This document shows, in pieces, positions 1 to 9,760 of a stretch of DNA of 64,000 bases. The stretch lies in the NCBI GenBank assembly GCA_030824555.1, contig JAVBXK010000027.1:61994-125993 (forward strand). Reading direction: 5' to 3'. Under the pieces are notes generated by a model. It was not told where the DNA came from. It did no database searches and was given only the letters and a program-made list of their open reading frames with translations. Every line of letters starts with the position of its first letter. Position 1 is the stretch's first letter. Both the position numbers and the translations under genes were made by a program. Source of the stretch: a bacterium (GTDB lineage Bacteria; Pseudomonadota; Gammaproteobacteria; Burkholderiales; Burkholderiaceae_C).

Positions 1-1
1 C

Positions 2-478
2 GTGGTGCGTGTCGGGCCGGAGAAAAGTTTTGTCGTGGCTGACGTGCCTGGCCTGATCGAAGGTGCCGCCGAAGGTGCCGGGCTGGGGCATCAATTTTTG
101 CGCCATCTGCAGCGCACACATCTGTTGTTGCATCTGGTGGATGTGGCCCCGTTTGATGACACGGTGGATCCGGTTGCACAGGCCAAGGCCATCGTCGCCG
201 AGCTGAAAAAATACGACAAAGCGCTGTATGACAAGCCACGCTGGCTCGTGCTGAACAAGCTCGACATGGTGCCAGCCGACAAGCGCGAAGCGTTGGTGCA
301 AGACTTTGTCAAACGCTACAAGCACAAGGGCCCAGTGTTCGAAATTTCGGCCCTTACTCGCGAAGGTTGCGAGCGTCTGGTGCAATCGGTGTTCCAGCAC
401 GTGGCCAAGACGCAAAAGGCGCTGCAGCCAGACGTGGAGATCGATCCTCGTTTTGACCGTGCCGATCCAGAATCCTGA
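2..478 (+). CDS. obgE: Obg family GTPase, C-terminal part (5' end outside window)
   Basis: This is the C-terminal half of the ribosome-associated GTPase Obg/CgtA, which takes part in 50S subunit maturation and stress control. The frame is open to the window edge, so the gene starts upstream; 158 of the usual 350-370 residues are present. Visible GTPase motifs are the G3 box DVPG near residue 14, the G4 box NKLD near residue 86 and a G5-like SAL near residue 116. The N-terminal glycine-rich Obg fold and the P-loop lie outside the window. obgE directly precedes proB in many betaproteobacteria, as it does here. Identification is secure; only the start is missing. Confidence 0.95.
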   Translation: MVRVGPEKSFVVADVPGLIEGAAEGAGLGHQFLRHLQRTHLLLHLVDVAPFDDTVDPVAQAKAIVAELKKYDKALYDKPRWLVLNKLDMVPADKREALVQDFVKRYKHKGPVFEISALTREGCERLVQSVFQHVAKTQKALQPDVEIDPRFDRADPES

Positions 479-527
479 TTTTGTAGCTAACTTATCAACT
501 GATAAAAGCGCTGAAGCCTGTTTTGAG
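477..527 (+). repeat. Dispersed ~50-base repeat, copy 1 (5' of proB)
   Basis: This is a degenerate copy of a dispersed element whose shared blocks are tagct, then about 20 bases, then aagcgct, an agg/aagcc block and a T-rich end. It fills the obgE-proB gap and ends at the proB start codon. I found it by comparison with the other copies in this window. Confidence 0.6.
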
Positions 528-528
528 T

Positions 529-1680
529 ATGAATTTACAGCAAGATCCCTTGCTTTTGCAGCAAGCCAGCCGAATCGTCATCAAGGTCGGCTCCAGCCTC
601 GTGACCAACGAGGGCAAGGGGCTGGATGAGCAGGCCATCGGTCATTGGTGCGAGCAGTTGGCAGCCTTGGTGAAGCAGGGTAAAGAAGTGATCATGGTCA
701 GCAGTGGTGCCGTGGCAGAGGGTATGAAGCGCCTGGGTTGGTCCACTCGGCCCAAGGAAATTCACGAGCTCCAGGCGGCTGCCGCCGTGGGGCAAATGGG
801 TTTGGTGCAGATGTACGAAACCAAGCTGCGTGCCAGTGGCATTGGCAGTGCCCAAGTGTTGCTGACACATGCAGACCTGGCCGACCGCGAACGCTACCTG
901 AACGCACGCTCCACATTGCTGACCTTGTTGCAGTTGGGTGTGGTACCAGTCATCAACGAGAACGACACGGTCGTGAACGACGAAATCAAGTTTGGCGACA
1001 ACGACACGCTGGGTGCGTTGGTGGCCAACCTGGTTGAGGCAGATGTGCTCATCATCCTGACGGATCAGAAGGGGCTGTACACGGCCGATCCCCGTAAGGA
1101 TCCTGCTGCCACGTTTGTGCATGCAGCACGCGCTGGGGATCCGGAGCTTGAGCGCATGGCTGGCGGTGCCGGCAGTGGCATCGGCAAGGGCGGCATGATC
1201 ACGAAAATTCTCGCTGCCAAGCGCGCTGCTGGCTCGGGTGCGTCCACACTCATCGCATGGGGGCGCGAGCCTGACGTGTTGCTGCGTCTGGCCCAGGGAG
1301 AGGGCATTGGCACATGGTTGCTGGCGCAAACGCCCAAGCACCAGGCCCGCAAACGCTGGATGGCCGATCACCTGCAAATGCGAGGCTCCGTCACGGTGGA
1401 TGACGGCGCGGTGTCCAAGGTCGTTGACGAGGGCAAAAGCTTGTTGCCTGTGGGCATGGTCACGGTCGAAGGCGAGTTTGCCCGGGGCGATGTGATTGCC
1501 ATCCGCACATTGGCCGGCGTGGAAATTGCCCGCGGACTGGCCAACTACGCCAGTGCCGAGGCGCGGTTGATCTGCCGCAAACCATCAGTCGATTTCGAGC
1601 GATTGCTGGGCTATTCAGCCGAACCGGAAATGATCCACCGGACCAATCTGGTGTTGACGCCGACAGGCACGCCCAACTGA
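529..1680 (+). CDS. proB: Glutamate 5-kinase
   Basis: It phosphorylates glutamate to gamma-glutamyl phosphate, the first step of cytoplasmic proline synthesis. The amino acid kinase domain covers about residues 15-265, with IKVGSSL near the N-terminus, an INENDTV segment and the GKGGMITK loop. A C-terminal PUA domain follows at about residues 285-365. The length of 383 residues is normal for the long, PUA-containing form. I prefer the ATG at 529; a TTG two codons upstream (523) is also possible, and neither has a strong ribosome binding site. The leader is almost entirely a dispersed repeat copy. It sits behind obgE, the usual neighbour in this group. Confidence 0.95.
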   Translation: MNLQQDPLLLQQASRIVIKVGSSLVTNEGKGLDEQAIGHWCEQLAALVKQGKEVIMVSSGAVAEGMKRLGWSTRPKEIHELQAAAAVGQMGLVQMYETKLRASGIGSAQVLLTHADLADRERYLNARSTLLTLLQLGVVPVINENDTVVNDEIKFGDNDTLGALVANLVEADVLIILTDQKGLYTADPRKDPAATFVHAARAGDPELERMAGGAGSGIGKGGMITKILAAKRAAGSGASTLIAWGREPDVLLRLAQGEGIGTWLLAQTPKHQARKRWMADHLQMRGSVTVDDGAVSKVVDEGKSLLPVGMVTVEGEFARGDVIAIRTLAGVEIARGLANYASAEARLICRKPSVDFERLLGYSAEPEMIHRTNLVLTPTGTPN

Positions 1681-1694
1681 AGTGGGCATATCGA

Positions 1695-1787
1695 CCACCT
1701 GAACGGTGGCTTGAAAAGTCTGATGGGCCATGGCGGCGGGGTGGTCAAAGCCATTGTGGAAGTGACTTTGACCGTTTGACATCAGAC
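1695..1787. other. Nested inverted repeats between convergent proB and rppH
   Basis: Three perfect stems lie in the 114-base gap: a small hairpin (ccacc/ggtgg, 1695-1709), an outer stem gtctgatg/catcagac (1718-1725 with 1780-1787) and an inner stem ggtcaaag/ctttgacc (1743-1750 with 1766-1773). No U-tract follows on either strand. A bidirectional 3'-end structure for both transcripts is the simplest reading. Confidence 0.45.
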
Positions 1788-1794
1788 CGTCGGT

Positions 1795-2418
1795 TCAACC
1801 CGTGTGTGGATCAGGGTCGAAACTGGCGCCTGGCGGTAATTCCATGTGCATGGGCGTCACGGCATGGAAATCGTCGCCAGACGGGCCTGCAAAGGCACTG
1901 TCTTTGGAGCGCACCCCCCCGCGCAAATAGCGGTTTCGCATGTCGTTACGCGGCAGGTAGCGGGCCAGTTCCGTCAGGGCCATCTCGTACACGCCGCGCT
2001 TGAACTCGACCACCATGTCCAACGGCACCCAGTACTCGTTCCAACGCCAGGCGTCGAATTCCGGGTGGTTGGTGGCACGCAGGTTCAAATCCCAGTCGTG
2101 TCCTGTCAGCCTGAGCAAAAACCAAATTTGCTTCTGGCCTTTGTAATGGCCGCGCGCATCCCTGCGGATGTAGCGGTCCGGCACTTCGTAGCGCAACCAG
2201 TCCCGTGTGCGGGCAACGATACTGACGTGCTGGGGGTGCAGCCCCACTTCCTCGTGCAGTTCGCGGTACATCGCTTGCTCGGGGGTTTCACCCCGATCAA
2301 TGCCGCCTTGCGGAAACTGCCAAGAATGGGTGCGTATGCGCTTGCCCCAAAACACCTGGTTTCTCTGGTTGAGCAGAATGATGCCGACGTTCGGCCTGAA
2401 GCCGTCCCTGTCAAGCAT
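1795..2418 (-). CDS. rppH: RNA pyrophosphohydrolase (Nudix)
   Basis: It removes pyrophosphate from the 5' triphosphate end of mRNA and so starts RNase E-dependent decay. The Nudix box is intact at about residues 38-60 (GGIDRGE, then RELHEEVGL). The protein begins [12 protein letters not shown], matching the family N-terminus, so I chose the ATG at 2418 with GGGG just upstream; a TTG at 2430 in the same frame would add four residues. At 207 residues it is longer than the E. coli enzyme (176) because of a non-conserved C-terminal tail. It is divergent from proS, the common arrangement in Burkholderiales. Confidence 0.93.
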   Translation of the reverse strand: MLDRDGFRPNVGIILLNQRNQVFWGKRIRTHSWQFPQGGIDRGETPEQAMYRELHEEVGLHPQHVSIVARTRDWLRYEVPDRYIRRDARGHYKGQKQIWFLLRLTGHDWDLNLRATNHPEFDAWRWNEYWVPLDMVVEFKRGVYEMALTELARYLPRNDMRNRYLRGGVRSKDSAFAGPSGDDFHAVTPMHMELPPGASFDPDPHTG

Positions 2419-2578
2419 AATCAACCCCAAATTTTTAAACTGAAGTCATTATGCATCCTGCCTGCTGCCACAGCGCACTTTTCGCGGCATTTAGGGTGTC
2501 GATGATCGCAGTTCCCATCTAGTTGTTTTCCCTCACCTGTACAAGACGTCTGCCGCGCAAGCGGCGGCTGCGCATGCC

Positions 2579-4324
2579 ATGAAAGCTTCCCAGTTCTTCA
2601 TTTCCACCCTCAAAGAGGCCCCGGCTGACGCCGAAGTGGTCAGCCACAAGCTCATGACCCGTGCGGGCATGATCAAAAAATTGGGCGCTGGCATCTACAC
2701 TTACATGCCCATGGGGCTGCGGGTCATTCAAAAAGTGGAAGCCATCGTCCGCGAAGAAATGAACCGCGCCGGTGCAGTTGAAATGACCATGCCCGTGATT
2801 CAGCCAGCCGAGTATTGGCAGGAGACGGGCCGCTTCGACAAGATGGGCCCCGAGCTGTTGCGTATCCAGGACCGTCATGGACGCGATTTCATCGTTCAGC
2901 CGACCAGTGAAGAGGTCGTGACGGACATCGCGCGTCAGGAGCTGCGCAGCCACAAACAGCTGCCCAAGAATTTTTACCAGATCCAGACCAAGTTCCGGGA
3001 CGAGCGCCGCCCGCGGTTCGGCCTGATGCGCGGACGCGAATTCATCATGAAGGACGCGTACAGCTTCGACAAGGACCAGGTGTCCGCCAAGGCCAGCTAC
3101 CAGGTCATGGCCGCCGCGTATCGCCGCATTTTTGACCGCTTTGGCCTGACGTATCGCGCGGTGGCGGCTGACAGCGGCGCCATCGGTGGCGATCTGAGCG
3201 AAGAATTCCAGGTCATTGCGGCCACGGGTGAAGATGCCATCGTGTACTGCCCGACCAGCGACTACGCGGCCAACATCGAGAAAGCCGAGGCGTTGGCGCC
3301 GACAGGGCCACGCGCTGCCGCCACCGAAACCCAGACGCTCGTCCCCACGCCAGGGAAAAGTACCTGTGCCGAAGTGGCTGCGTTGCTGGCTTTGCCGCTG
3401 GCGCAGACGGTCAAATCATTGGTACTGGCTACCGAAACCGTTGACGAGCAGGGCAACGTCAGCAACGTCAAAGTCTGGCTGCTGCTGCTGCGTGGCGACC
3501 ACGACATGAACGAAGTCAAGGTAGGCAAACTCGCGCCTTTCGCTGCGGGTTACCGCTTTGCGTCGGTTGCCGAGATCGAAGATCACTTCGGTTGCAAACC
3601 TGGCTACCTGGGCCCCCTCAACCTGAAGAAGCCTGTGGGCCTGGTCGTGGACCGTGAAGTGGCCGTCATGGCCGACTGGATCTGCGGCGCCAACCAGGAA
3701 GACCACCACATTAGCGGTGTGAACTGGGGCCGTGACCTGCCCGAGCCCGAGCTGGTGGCCGATTTGCGCAACGTGGTGGAAGGTGACCTGTCGCCCGACG
3801 GCAAAGGCGTGCTGGCCATCGAGCGTGGCATTGAAGTGGGCCATGTGTTCTACCTGGGCACCAAGTACAGCAAGGCCATGAACGCCACCTTCCTGGGCGA
3901 AGACGGCAAACCGGCGCCGTTTGAAATGGGTTGCTACGGGATCGGCATCACCCGGTTGCCCGCTGCTGCCGTGGAGCAAAACCACGACGAACGCGGCATC
4001 ATCTGGCCCGACGCGCTGGCGCCGTTCACCGTGGTCATTTGCCCCATCGGTGCCGACCGCAGTGCCGAAGTCAAAGCTGCGGCCGAAAAACTGCATGACG
4101 AGTTGGCCGCACTGGGTGTGGACGTGCTGCTGGACGACCGCAACGAGCGCCCCGGTGCCATGTTTGCCGACTGGGAACTGATTGGCGTGCCGCATCGCGT
4201 CACCATCGGCGACCGTGGCCTGAAAGAGGGCACTGTCGAATATCAACACCGCCGCGACGCGGCCGCAACCAAGGTGCCGGTGGCCGATGTGTTGGGCCTG
4301 CTCAAGGACCGATTGGGCGCATGA
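2579..4324 (+). CDS. proS: Prolyl-tRNA synthetase, bacterial type with editing domain
   Basis: This class II synthetase charges tRNA-Pro in the cytoplasm. At 581 residues it matches the bacterial-type enzyme. Motif 2 ([17 protein letters not shown]) lies near residues 139-155. The YbaK-like insertion that hydrolyses mischarged Ala-tRNA-Pro occupies about residues 225-390. Motif 3 ([14 protein letters not shown]) lies near 449, and a C-terminal anticodon-binding domain follows. The stop codon overlaps the start of the downstream lytic transglycosylase (ATGA), so the two genes are translationally coupled. Confidence 0.97.
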   Translation: MKASQFFISTLKEAPADAEVVSHKLMTRAGMIKKLGAGIYTYMPMGLRVIQKVEAIVREEMNRAGAVEMTMPVIQPAEYWQETGRFDKMGPELLRIQDRHGRDFIVQPTSEEVVTDIARQELRSHKQLPKNFYQIQTKFRDERRPRFGLMRGREFIMKDAYSFDKDQVSAKASYQVMAAAYRRIFDRFGLTYRAVAADSGAIGGDLSEEFQVIAATGEDAIVYCPTSDYAANIEKAEALAPTGPRAAATETQTLVPTPGKSTCAEVAALLALPLAQTVKSLVLATETVDEQGNVSNVKVWLLLLRGDHDMNEVKVGKLAPFAAGYRFASVAEIEDHFGCKPGYLGPLNLKKPVGLVVDREVAVMADWICGANQEDHHISGVNWGRDLPEPELVADLRNVVEGDLSPDGKGVLAIERGIEVGHVFYLGTKYSKAMNATFLGEDGKPAPFEMGCYGIGITRLPAAAVEQNHDERGIIWPDALAPFTVVICPIGADRSAEVKAAAEKLHDELAALGVDVLLDDRNERPGAMFADWELIGVPHRVTIGDRGLKEGTVEYQHRRDAAATKVPVADVLGLLKDRLGA

Positions 4325-4962
4325 CCTCGGTGCTGGATGAAGGCATTTCAAGGAAAAAATGCCTTCAGCGCTTGTCTGTATTGCCATGGATGCTCCTGTT
4401 TTCGGGGCGCTCCATGGCGGGCGGGCAGCTCGAAGAGCCGCTGGCTGACGCCGTTCGCACGGCACTCAGTTCGGCCATTGCGAACAGTGCACCGCCAGTG
4501 CCTGAGTTTGCAAACATCGATGCCAGGTTGACGTATTTGCGGTGGCTGACCAGTTCGAATGAATTGTTGCGCCGCTATAAAACCGAGTTGCAAATCCGGA
4601 CAGACTTTTTGCAAACGGTTTGGTACGAGTCCAAGCGTGCCGGGTTGGATGTCAACCTCGTGTTGGGCTTGGTTCAGGTGGAAAGTGCGTTCCGCAAATT
4701 TGCTGTGTCCGTGGTAGGTGCACGGGGCTACATGCAAATCATGCCGTTCTGGTCAAGGCTGATTGGCGATGGCGACGCGTCCAAGCTGTTTCACATGCAG
4801 ACCAATTTGCGCTTCGGCTGTGTGATTTTGCGGCACTACCTCGACCGCGAAAACGGCAACCTGTTCATGGCGCTGGGCCGCTACAACGGCAGCCGGGGCA
4901 AGCCTGAATACCCAAACGCCGTGCTGGCTGCTGCCACCAAGTGGGGCTACCAAGGAACCTGA
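4321..4962 (+). CDS. Lytic transglycosylase, SLT domain
   Basis: This is a putative periplasmic murein lytic transglycosylase of the Slt70/MltE-like SLT fold, 213 residues. The N-terminus is basic and then hydrophobic (residues 10-37), which fits a signal peptide ending near SMAGG. The SLT domain starts near residue 95. The catalytic glutamate is in VQVESAF (near residue 121), followed by a [10 protein letters not shown] motif and the RYNG motif near the end. It overlaps proS by four bases (ATGA), a pairing frequent in Burkholderiales. Bases encoding the signal region resemble a dispersed repeat copy, so the N-terminus may have been shaped by that insertion. The exact subfamily is not resolved. 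Confidence 0.88.
   Translation: MTSVLDEGISRKKCLQRLSVLPWMLLFSGRSMAGGQLEEPLADAVRTALSSAIANSAPPVPEFANIDARLTYLRWLTSSNELLRRYKTELQIRTDFLQTVWYESKRAGLDVNLVLGLVQVESAFRKFAVSVVGARGYMQIMPFWSRLIGDGDASKLFHMQTNLRFGCVILRHYLDRENGNLFMALGRYNGSRGKPEYPNAVLAAATKWGYQGT
4343..4390 (-). repeat. Possible dispersed ~50-base repeat, copy 2 (in the transglycosylase signal-peptide codons)
   Basis: The bases aaaaaatgccttcagcgctt and the following cttgtctg resemble the right half of the dispersed element in reverse orientation. The left half (agcta) is not clear, so this is the weakest of the copies. Confidence 0.35.
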
Positions 4963-5046
4963 AGCGGGTTTTGCGCGGGCAACCCCGCTAAAAGGGCGGA
5001 TCAATGAGCGGTGGGCGGCAACGCTTGTTGCCGACACCGCGTGCAC

Positions 5047-5373
5047 TCAGCTGGCCTGTGTACTCAGTGCTTGTTGCAGCTCGCCCGACTCGTACATCTC
5101 CATCATGATGTCCGAGCCACCGATGAACTCGCCCTTGACGTACAGCTGGGGGATGGTGGGCCAGTTGCTGTATTCCTTGATGCCCTGGCGAATGCCCTCG
5201 TCTTCCAGTACGTTGACGGTTTTCAGGGCCTTGGTGTCCACACCGCAGGCCTTGAGAATCTGGATGGCACGGCCAGAAAAACCGCACATGGGGAAGCTGG
5301 CGCTGCCCTTCATGAACAGGACGATGTCGTTTTGCTTGACCAAGCTGTCGATACGTTGTTGGGTGTCGCTCAT
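5047..5373 (-). CDS. grxD: Monothiol glutaredoxin, Grx4 family
   Basis: This 108-residue monothiol glutaredoxin carries and delivers [2Fe-2S] clusters in the cytoplasm. The CGFS signature is present in the context FPMCGFSGRA at about residues 29-38. The glutathione-binding WPTIPQLYV segment and GGSDIMMEM also match Grx4/GrxD. It lies 96 bases downstream of prmC on the same strand, as the last gene of the hemA-prfA-prmC-grxD series. Two short hairpins lie between it and the convergent transglycosylase gene, but neither has a clear U-tract. Confidence 0.95.
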   Translation of the reverse strand: MSDTQQRIDSLVKQNDIVLFMKGSASFPMCGFSGRAIQILKACGVDTKALKTVNVLEDEGIRQGIKEYSNWPTIPQLYVKGEFIGGSDIMMEMYESGELQQALSTQAS

Positions 5374-5469
5374 GTCATTCTCCGTGGGCCGTGAGGACCG
5401 CTGGGGGCGGGCTGGCCCGAAAAGGTTGCCAGTCGCAGGGTTGAACAGCCCTTTGACCGAAAGCCAGGA

Positions 5470-6354
5470 TTATCCTTCTTCGGGGCTGGGCTTGCATTGT
5501 CCACCTGTACAGCGTGCAATGCCTGCAAGGTCTTTGCGCGACTGCACGTTCACGAACCCTTGCCTGCACAGCAATGCCGCAACGGCATCGGCTTGGTCAT
5601 GCCCATGTTCGAGCAGCAGCCAGCCACCCGGCAGCAGGCAAGCGGGCGATTGCGCGACGATGAGGCGGATGTCGTCAAGCCCGTCAGGACCACTGGTCAG
5701 CGCTTCGATGGGCTCGTGCACCAGGGCGGGCAAGTGGGAGTCGCCCTCGGCAATATAGGGGGGGTTGGAAACGATCAGGTCAAAGCGTTGCTGCAACGGA
5801 GTCAACCAGCTACCTTGTATGAGCCGCACGGGCAGTTCTAATCGATCAGCGTTGGCCTGTGCTACCGCCAACGCGTCGGTGCTGGCATCGACTGCGGTCA
5901 CGATCGCATCTGAGCGCTCATGCTGAATGGCCAGTGCAATGGCACCGCTGCCGGTGCCCAGGTCCACCACGTGAGGGTGGGGGGTGTGCATCAGCACGTC
6001 AAGCGCCCAGTCCACAAGGGTTTCGGTGTCGGGGCGAGGGTCGAGCACGCGCCGATCCACTTGCAGGGTCAGACCAAAGAACTCACGCTTTCCAGTGATG
6101 TAGGCAAGCGGTTCGCCACTTAAGCGCCGTTGGCAGTCAGCTGTAAATCGAACCAGTTCTGCCTGTGTCAGATCCATGTCGCCGTTGACCCGTAACCAGG
6201 CCCGGCCACGGTCGCCAAATTCCAGGGTGGCCAAGAGGAGGCGCTGTGCGTCTAGAGGTTCCAAGCCGGTTGCGTAAGCGTCACTGAGGGTTTGTGAAAT
6301 GGTGGGGGTCACGTTGGCACCGTGGGGCGTTGTGGTGTGCAACGGGCAGGGCAT
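5470..6354 (-). CDS. prmC: Peptide chain release factor N5-glutamine methyltransferase
   Basis: It methylates the glutamine of the GGQ motif in release factors RF1 and RF2, using S-adenosylmethionine. The SAM-binding motif VVDLGTGSGAIAL is near residue 121 and the catalytic NPPY motif is in the segment VSNPPYIAEGD near residue 192. The length is 294 residues. The ATG at 6354 has no obvious ribosome binding site; an in-frame GTG at 6312 would give 280 residues, closer to E. coli PrmC (277). Its substrate gene prfA lies upstream on the same strand, now separated from it by the opposite-strand Ig-repeat gene. Confidence 0.93.
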   Translation of the reverse strand: MPCPLHTTTPHGANVTPTISQTLSDAYATGLEPLDAQRLLLATLEFGDRGRAWLRVNGDMDLTQAELVRFTADCQRRLSGEPLAYITGKREFFGLTLQVDRRVLDPRPDTETLVDWALDVLMHTPHPHVVDLGTGSGAIALAIQHERSDAIVTAVDASTDALAVAQANADRLELPVRLIQGSWLTPLQQRFDLIVSNPPYIAEGDSHLPALVHEPIEALTSGPDGLDDIRLIVAQSPACLLPGGWLLLEHGHDQADAVAALLCRQGFVNVQSRKDLAGIARCTGGQCKPSPEEG

Positions 6355-6457
6355 GCGGCAGGATGTTGCATGTTGTGCACACCTAGTTCATCGGGCTGGC
6401 AGTCGGCTATCATGCCGCATCCATGCCATCCCGAAGCTGCTTAACCTGGACAACAAG

Positions 6458-9427
6458 ATGATTCGAGTACGCCACCTGCTTTTGAGCGTGATGACTGCTT
6501 TATGGTTGGTCGCCTGCGGTGGCGGAGGAGGGAGTGCTGGTACGCCCAGTGGTTCAGCCAATCCGGCTAATTTCCTGGTGAACGCGCCTAGTGAGGCCGC
6601 GCTGGTGATTGGTCAGAAAGTGGTCTATGCCATTTCTGGTGGGTTGAGTCCCTACCAAATCAGCAATTCTGCGCCCGCTGTCGTCAGCGCTGTGGTAGTG
6701 GGCAATACGGTCGAAGTCACGCCCTTGAGGACTGGGTTGGCGACGTTGGTAATTTCACCGTCCGGTGGAGGTGCGACGCAGAGTATTCTGGTGAATGTTT
6801 CTTCCAGCGCCAATCCGTTGCAGGTGCAGGCTCCAGATTCAGTTGTTTTGCAGCTAGGCAATTCAGCTTCATATGTCCTGCTGGGTGGCGTTGCGCCCTA
6901 TCGGGCCGAGTCATCTGCCCCAGCTGTGCTCACCGCAGTAGCGGTTGGCGATCAATTAAAGGTTACTGCCAAAGGCGTGGGTTCTGCCACGGTGAATGTG
7001 TATGACGCGACCACGGAGGCACCGGTGCAGAGAGCTTTCACAGTGGTTACCACGGCGGCTTTTTTCACAGACGCGCCATCGGCCATTAGCATGGGTATCG
7101 GTACACAGCGGACATTTGCTGTCAGGGGCGGCGTGGCGGAATATTTCGTCTCAAGTAGCGACCGGGCTGTTGCCGATGTCAGTCTCAGCGGCGGGACGTT
7201 GTCTATCGTTGCGGGTACCAGTCACGGCACGGCCAATGTTGTTCTGCGGGACAGTGGTGGCTCCACCATTACCGTAGCCGTAACGGTGGGAACGAATGTT
7301 CCATTTTTCACGAATGCGCCCGCTGCGTTGACGATTCAGGCGGGTGCGCCGCGGACCTTTACCTTGGGTGGTGGAACACCTCCTTACAGCGTTGCCAGTA
7401 GCAATGTGAACGTGGTGACGGTTGCTAAATCGGGTGAAACCGGGTTCACCGTGACAGCGCAAACTCGTGGAACGGCCACTGTGGAGTTGCGTGATGGCGT
7501 GGGAGCCCCACTCAGGTTGAGTGTGACGGTCGATCAGGCCAGTGCAATGGTCGTATCCGCTATTGAACTGACCACCAGTCTGGCGTCGATCCGTTCTGCG
7601 GGTGAAGAAGCTGTGATCACGGCATTGGTCAAGGGTGCCTCCAATGTTGGAGTGCCCAACGCTGACATCACATTTTCTGCAGACTCAGGCGTTTTGCTGG
7701 CACCGGATGCGCAGACCAATGCTTCCGGTATCGCCACCGTGCGACTCTCGCCGGGTTCCAACCGGGCCAACCGCAGCATCACGCTGACGGCGCGTGTGGG
7801 GGCCAGTTCGCAGACAATGGTAGTTGCCGTGACAGGAACCACGGTTACCGTGGCAGGCTCTTCGGCTCTCCAGCTTGGCGGTGCAGCAAGCCTCTATATC
7901 GCTCGAGCTTTGGATTCGAGCAGTAACCCCATTGTGGGTATGACGCTGACAGCTTCCAGTGTGAGCTTAAACAATGGAGTTTCGCCCGCGTCTGCCGTAA
8001 CGGACCTCTTTGGTAATGCCACCTTCAGCTACACACCTACCAATGCCGGGTCAGACACCTTGCGCGTGCGAGCTACATCCGGCACGTCCTATACCGAGGG
8101 CACGGTGCCCATTTCCATTTCGCCGGTGTCGTTTGACTATGTTGCCCCCACGCCCGCAGCGGGCACGCAGTTTGGCGTCAACTTGGCCCTGGCCAATCAG
8201 CCTAAGTTCAGGGTGAGGTTGTTGATCAACGGGGTGGCGACTGCTGGTCGCACGGTCAGCTTTTCGACCACGCGTGGTACGGTATCAGCCGTCACGGAAG
8301 TGCCTGGTTTGCCAGGTCATTACGAAGCCAGCCTTGATTCGCCCAGCGCAGGTCCCGCGCTGGTCACGGCGCAAGTCAACCGACTGTCCGGCGAAGCGGG
8401 TACTGGGACGATCTTGGGTTCCGTGTCGCGTGAGATCAGCTTCACCGGCATTTTGCCCAATGCGGTGCGTATCCAAGCCAATCCCACGTCCATTCCGCCC
8501 AATGCCAGTGGCAGTACGACCAACCGTGCAGGCGTCACCGCTACGGTAACGGACGCCAGTGGCAACCCTGTTGCTGGGCGTCAGGTGATGTTCAACATCA
8601 CCGCCGACCCCAGCAACGGCAGCCTGTCCGCTGGCGTGGCTACCACCGATACCAGCGGGATTGCGCGGGTAGAGTACATCGCTGGCTTGAACTCCAGCCC
8701 CTCCAACGGCGTGACGATTCAGGCCACCGTGCCATCGGTGAATGCAGACATCGCCGCCGCACTCGTGACCAACAGCGTGGCACCCAACTCGCCACCTGCG
8801 CGACTGACCGTTTCTGGCAATGCGCTGTTCATCACCATCGGTATCAGCAACACAATTGGCAATGTCTTGAATGATCCGTCCACTTATAGCAAGCCGTTTT
8901 CTGTCTATGTGACCGACGCGTCGGGTGCAGCCGTGCCCAACCAGACTGTGACGCTGTCAGCGATCCCTACGCGCTACAGGAAAGGCCAATTGACATATCC
9001 AACGGATGGCCCAACCTGGACTTTTGCAGCTGGCAGTCCGGTTGGATGCCCTAGCGAAGACCAGTTTTTCAGCGATGGGCGTCGCAACAATGGTGTACTG
9101 GATTCCGGCGAAGACACCAATGTCAATGGATTGCTCACACCAGGCAATGTGGCGATTGTGTCCCCAGCGTCCGTGACCACAGACAGCGCCGGCTTGGCAA
9201 CCTTCAATCTGTTGTATGGGGAGCAGTATGCAACGTGGGTGGATGCAGACGTTGTGGCCACCGCAATCGTCTCTGGCACCGAGTCCCGCTCAACCTTCCC
9301 GTTTGCATTGACTGGTGTGGTAGACGATTTTTCCAGTGAAGCTGTTGCACCTGCTGCAGCGCACAGTCCCTTTGGCACAGTTGTCAGTACCGTTGGCACG
9401 CTGTTACCTTGCTCCAACCCTAACTGA
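6458..9427 (+). CDS. Ig-like repeat surface lipoprotein
   Basis: This predicted secreted lipoprotein has 989 residues. The N-terminus has a basic start, a hydrophobic core and a lipobox (LVAC followed by a run of Gly). I chose the ATG at 6458 because it places this signal peptide at the N-terminus; the frame is open further upstream. Four tandem repeats of about 80-85 residues follow (about residues 35-350), each with an N/D-AP start, a GG..PY core and a GTATV-type strand. Two Big_1 (invasin/intimin-like) domains are recognisable, near residues 360-455 and 670-770. The function is unknown; adhesion or an envelope role is inference. It interrupts the prfA-prmC series on the opposite strand, is less GC-rich than its neighbours, and ends at a strong terminator, all of which suggest acquisition. 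Confidence 0.82.
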   Translation: MIRVRHLLLSVMTALWLVACGGGGGSAGTPSGSANPANFLVNAPSEAALVIGQKVVYAISGGLSPYQISNSAPAVVSAVVVGNTVEVTPLRTGLATLVISPSGGGATQSILVNVSSSANPLQVQAPDSVVLQLGNSASYVLLGGVAPYRAESSAPAVLTAVAVGDQLKVTAKGVGSATVNVYDATTEAPVQRAFTVVTTAAFFTDAPSAISMGIGTQRTFAVRGGVAEYFVSSSDRAVADVSLSGGTLSIVAGTSHGTANVVLRDSGGSTITVAVTVGTNVPFFTNAPAALTIQAGAPRTFTLGGGTPPYSVASSNVNVVTVAKSGETGFTVTAQTRGTATVELRDGVGAPLRLSVTVDQASAMVVSAIELTTSLASIRSAGEEAVITALVKGASNVGVPNADITFSADSGVLLAPDAQTNASGIATVRLSPGSNRANRSITLTARVGASSQTMVVAVTGTTVTVAGSSALQLGGAASLYIARALDSSSNPIVGMTLTASSVSLNNGVSPASAVTDLFGNATFSYTPTNAGSDTLRVRATSGTSYTEGTVPISISPVSFDYVAPTPAAGTQFGVNLALANQPKFRVRLLINGVATAGRTVSFSTTRGTVSAVTEVPGLPGHYEASLDSPSAGPALVTAQVNRLSGEAGTGTILGSVSREISFTGILPNAVRIQANPTSIPPNASGSTTNRAGVTATVTDASGNPVAGRQVMFNITADPSNGSLSAGVATTDTSGIARVEYIAGLNSSPSNGVTIQATVPSVNADIAAALVTNSVAPNSPPARLTVSGNALFITIGISNTIGNVLNDPSTYSKPFSVYVTDASGAAVPNQTVTLSAIPTRYRKGQLTYPTDGPTWTFAAGSPVGCPSEDQFFSDGRRNNGVLDSGEDTNVNGLLTPGNVAIVSPASVTTDSAGLATFNLLYGEQYATWVDADVVATAIVSGTESRSTFPFALTGVVDDFSSEAVAPAAAHSPFGTVVSTVGTLLPCSNPN

Positions 9428-9465
9428 TGTTGCAGTGTTGACCTGAACTCCATCGTTCATCACAA

Positions 9466-9494
9466 GCAAGGGGCCGCTCCAAGTGGCCCCTTGC
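9466..9494 (+). terminator. Rho-independent terminator of the Ig-repeat gene
   Basis: A perfect 10-bp stem (gcaaggggcc/ggccccttgc) with a 9-base loop is followed by a T-rich run (gtttgtgttttgattt). It lies 38 bases after the stop codon and is the best intrinsic terminator in this region. Confidence 0.85.
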
Positions 9495-9523
9495 GTTTGT
9501 GTTTTGATTTGATGTGTCAGCAC

Positions 9524-9671
9524 CGCGCCACTTGCTGTGCATTTACCACGTCGCCCATACCATCCTCCGTCATCTGGAATAGCTTGTAGAGCTTGAGGTT
9601 GATGCGGTGGTCGCTCAGGCTGCCTTGAGGGAGGTGTTGCTGGTGCGGATGTGGCCGACACGGCCCCTTTG
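9524..9671 (-). pseudogene. Decayed duplicate of the prfA 3' end
   Basis: Bases 9524-9632 align without gaps to prfA positions 9804-9912 on the same strand (offset 280) with about 20 differences by my count. After that a two-base insertion shifts the frame, and similarity fades near 9671. The encoded peptide keeps recognisable RF1 text ([15 protein letters not shown], then [12 protein letters not shown]). This corresponds to about RF1 residues 303-350. It lacks the GGQ region and the true C-terminus, so it cannot be functional. It lies between the Ig-gene terminator and the intact prfA. The rest of the 9428-9760 gap holds only the terminator. Confidence 0.85.
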
Positions 9672-9760
9672 ACTGGCTGAGCCAGCTGTCTTGGTCGAAT
9701 GAATTCGCATACGCGGCCATATCCTCAAGCGCGCAACACCACCGTGGCATAGGCCTATGC

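Noticed and set aside
4962..5046. Hairpins between the transglycosylase gene and grxD considered as terminators
   Set aside because: The stems (agcggg type with a bulge, and cggcaac/gttgccg) lack a U-tract on either strand, so I did not call terminators.
9524..9750. Open frame of 77 codons considered as a real small RF1-like gene
   Set aside because: It covers only the tail part of RF1, lacks the GGQ domain, is frameshifted relative to RF1 and has unrelated residues at the N-terminus. A pseudogene fragment is the better call.
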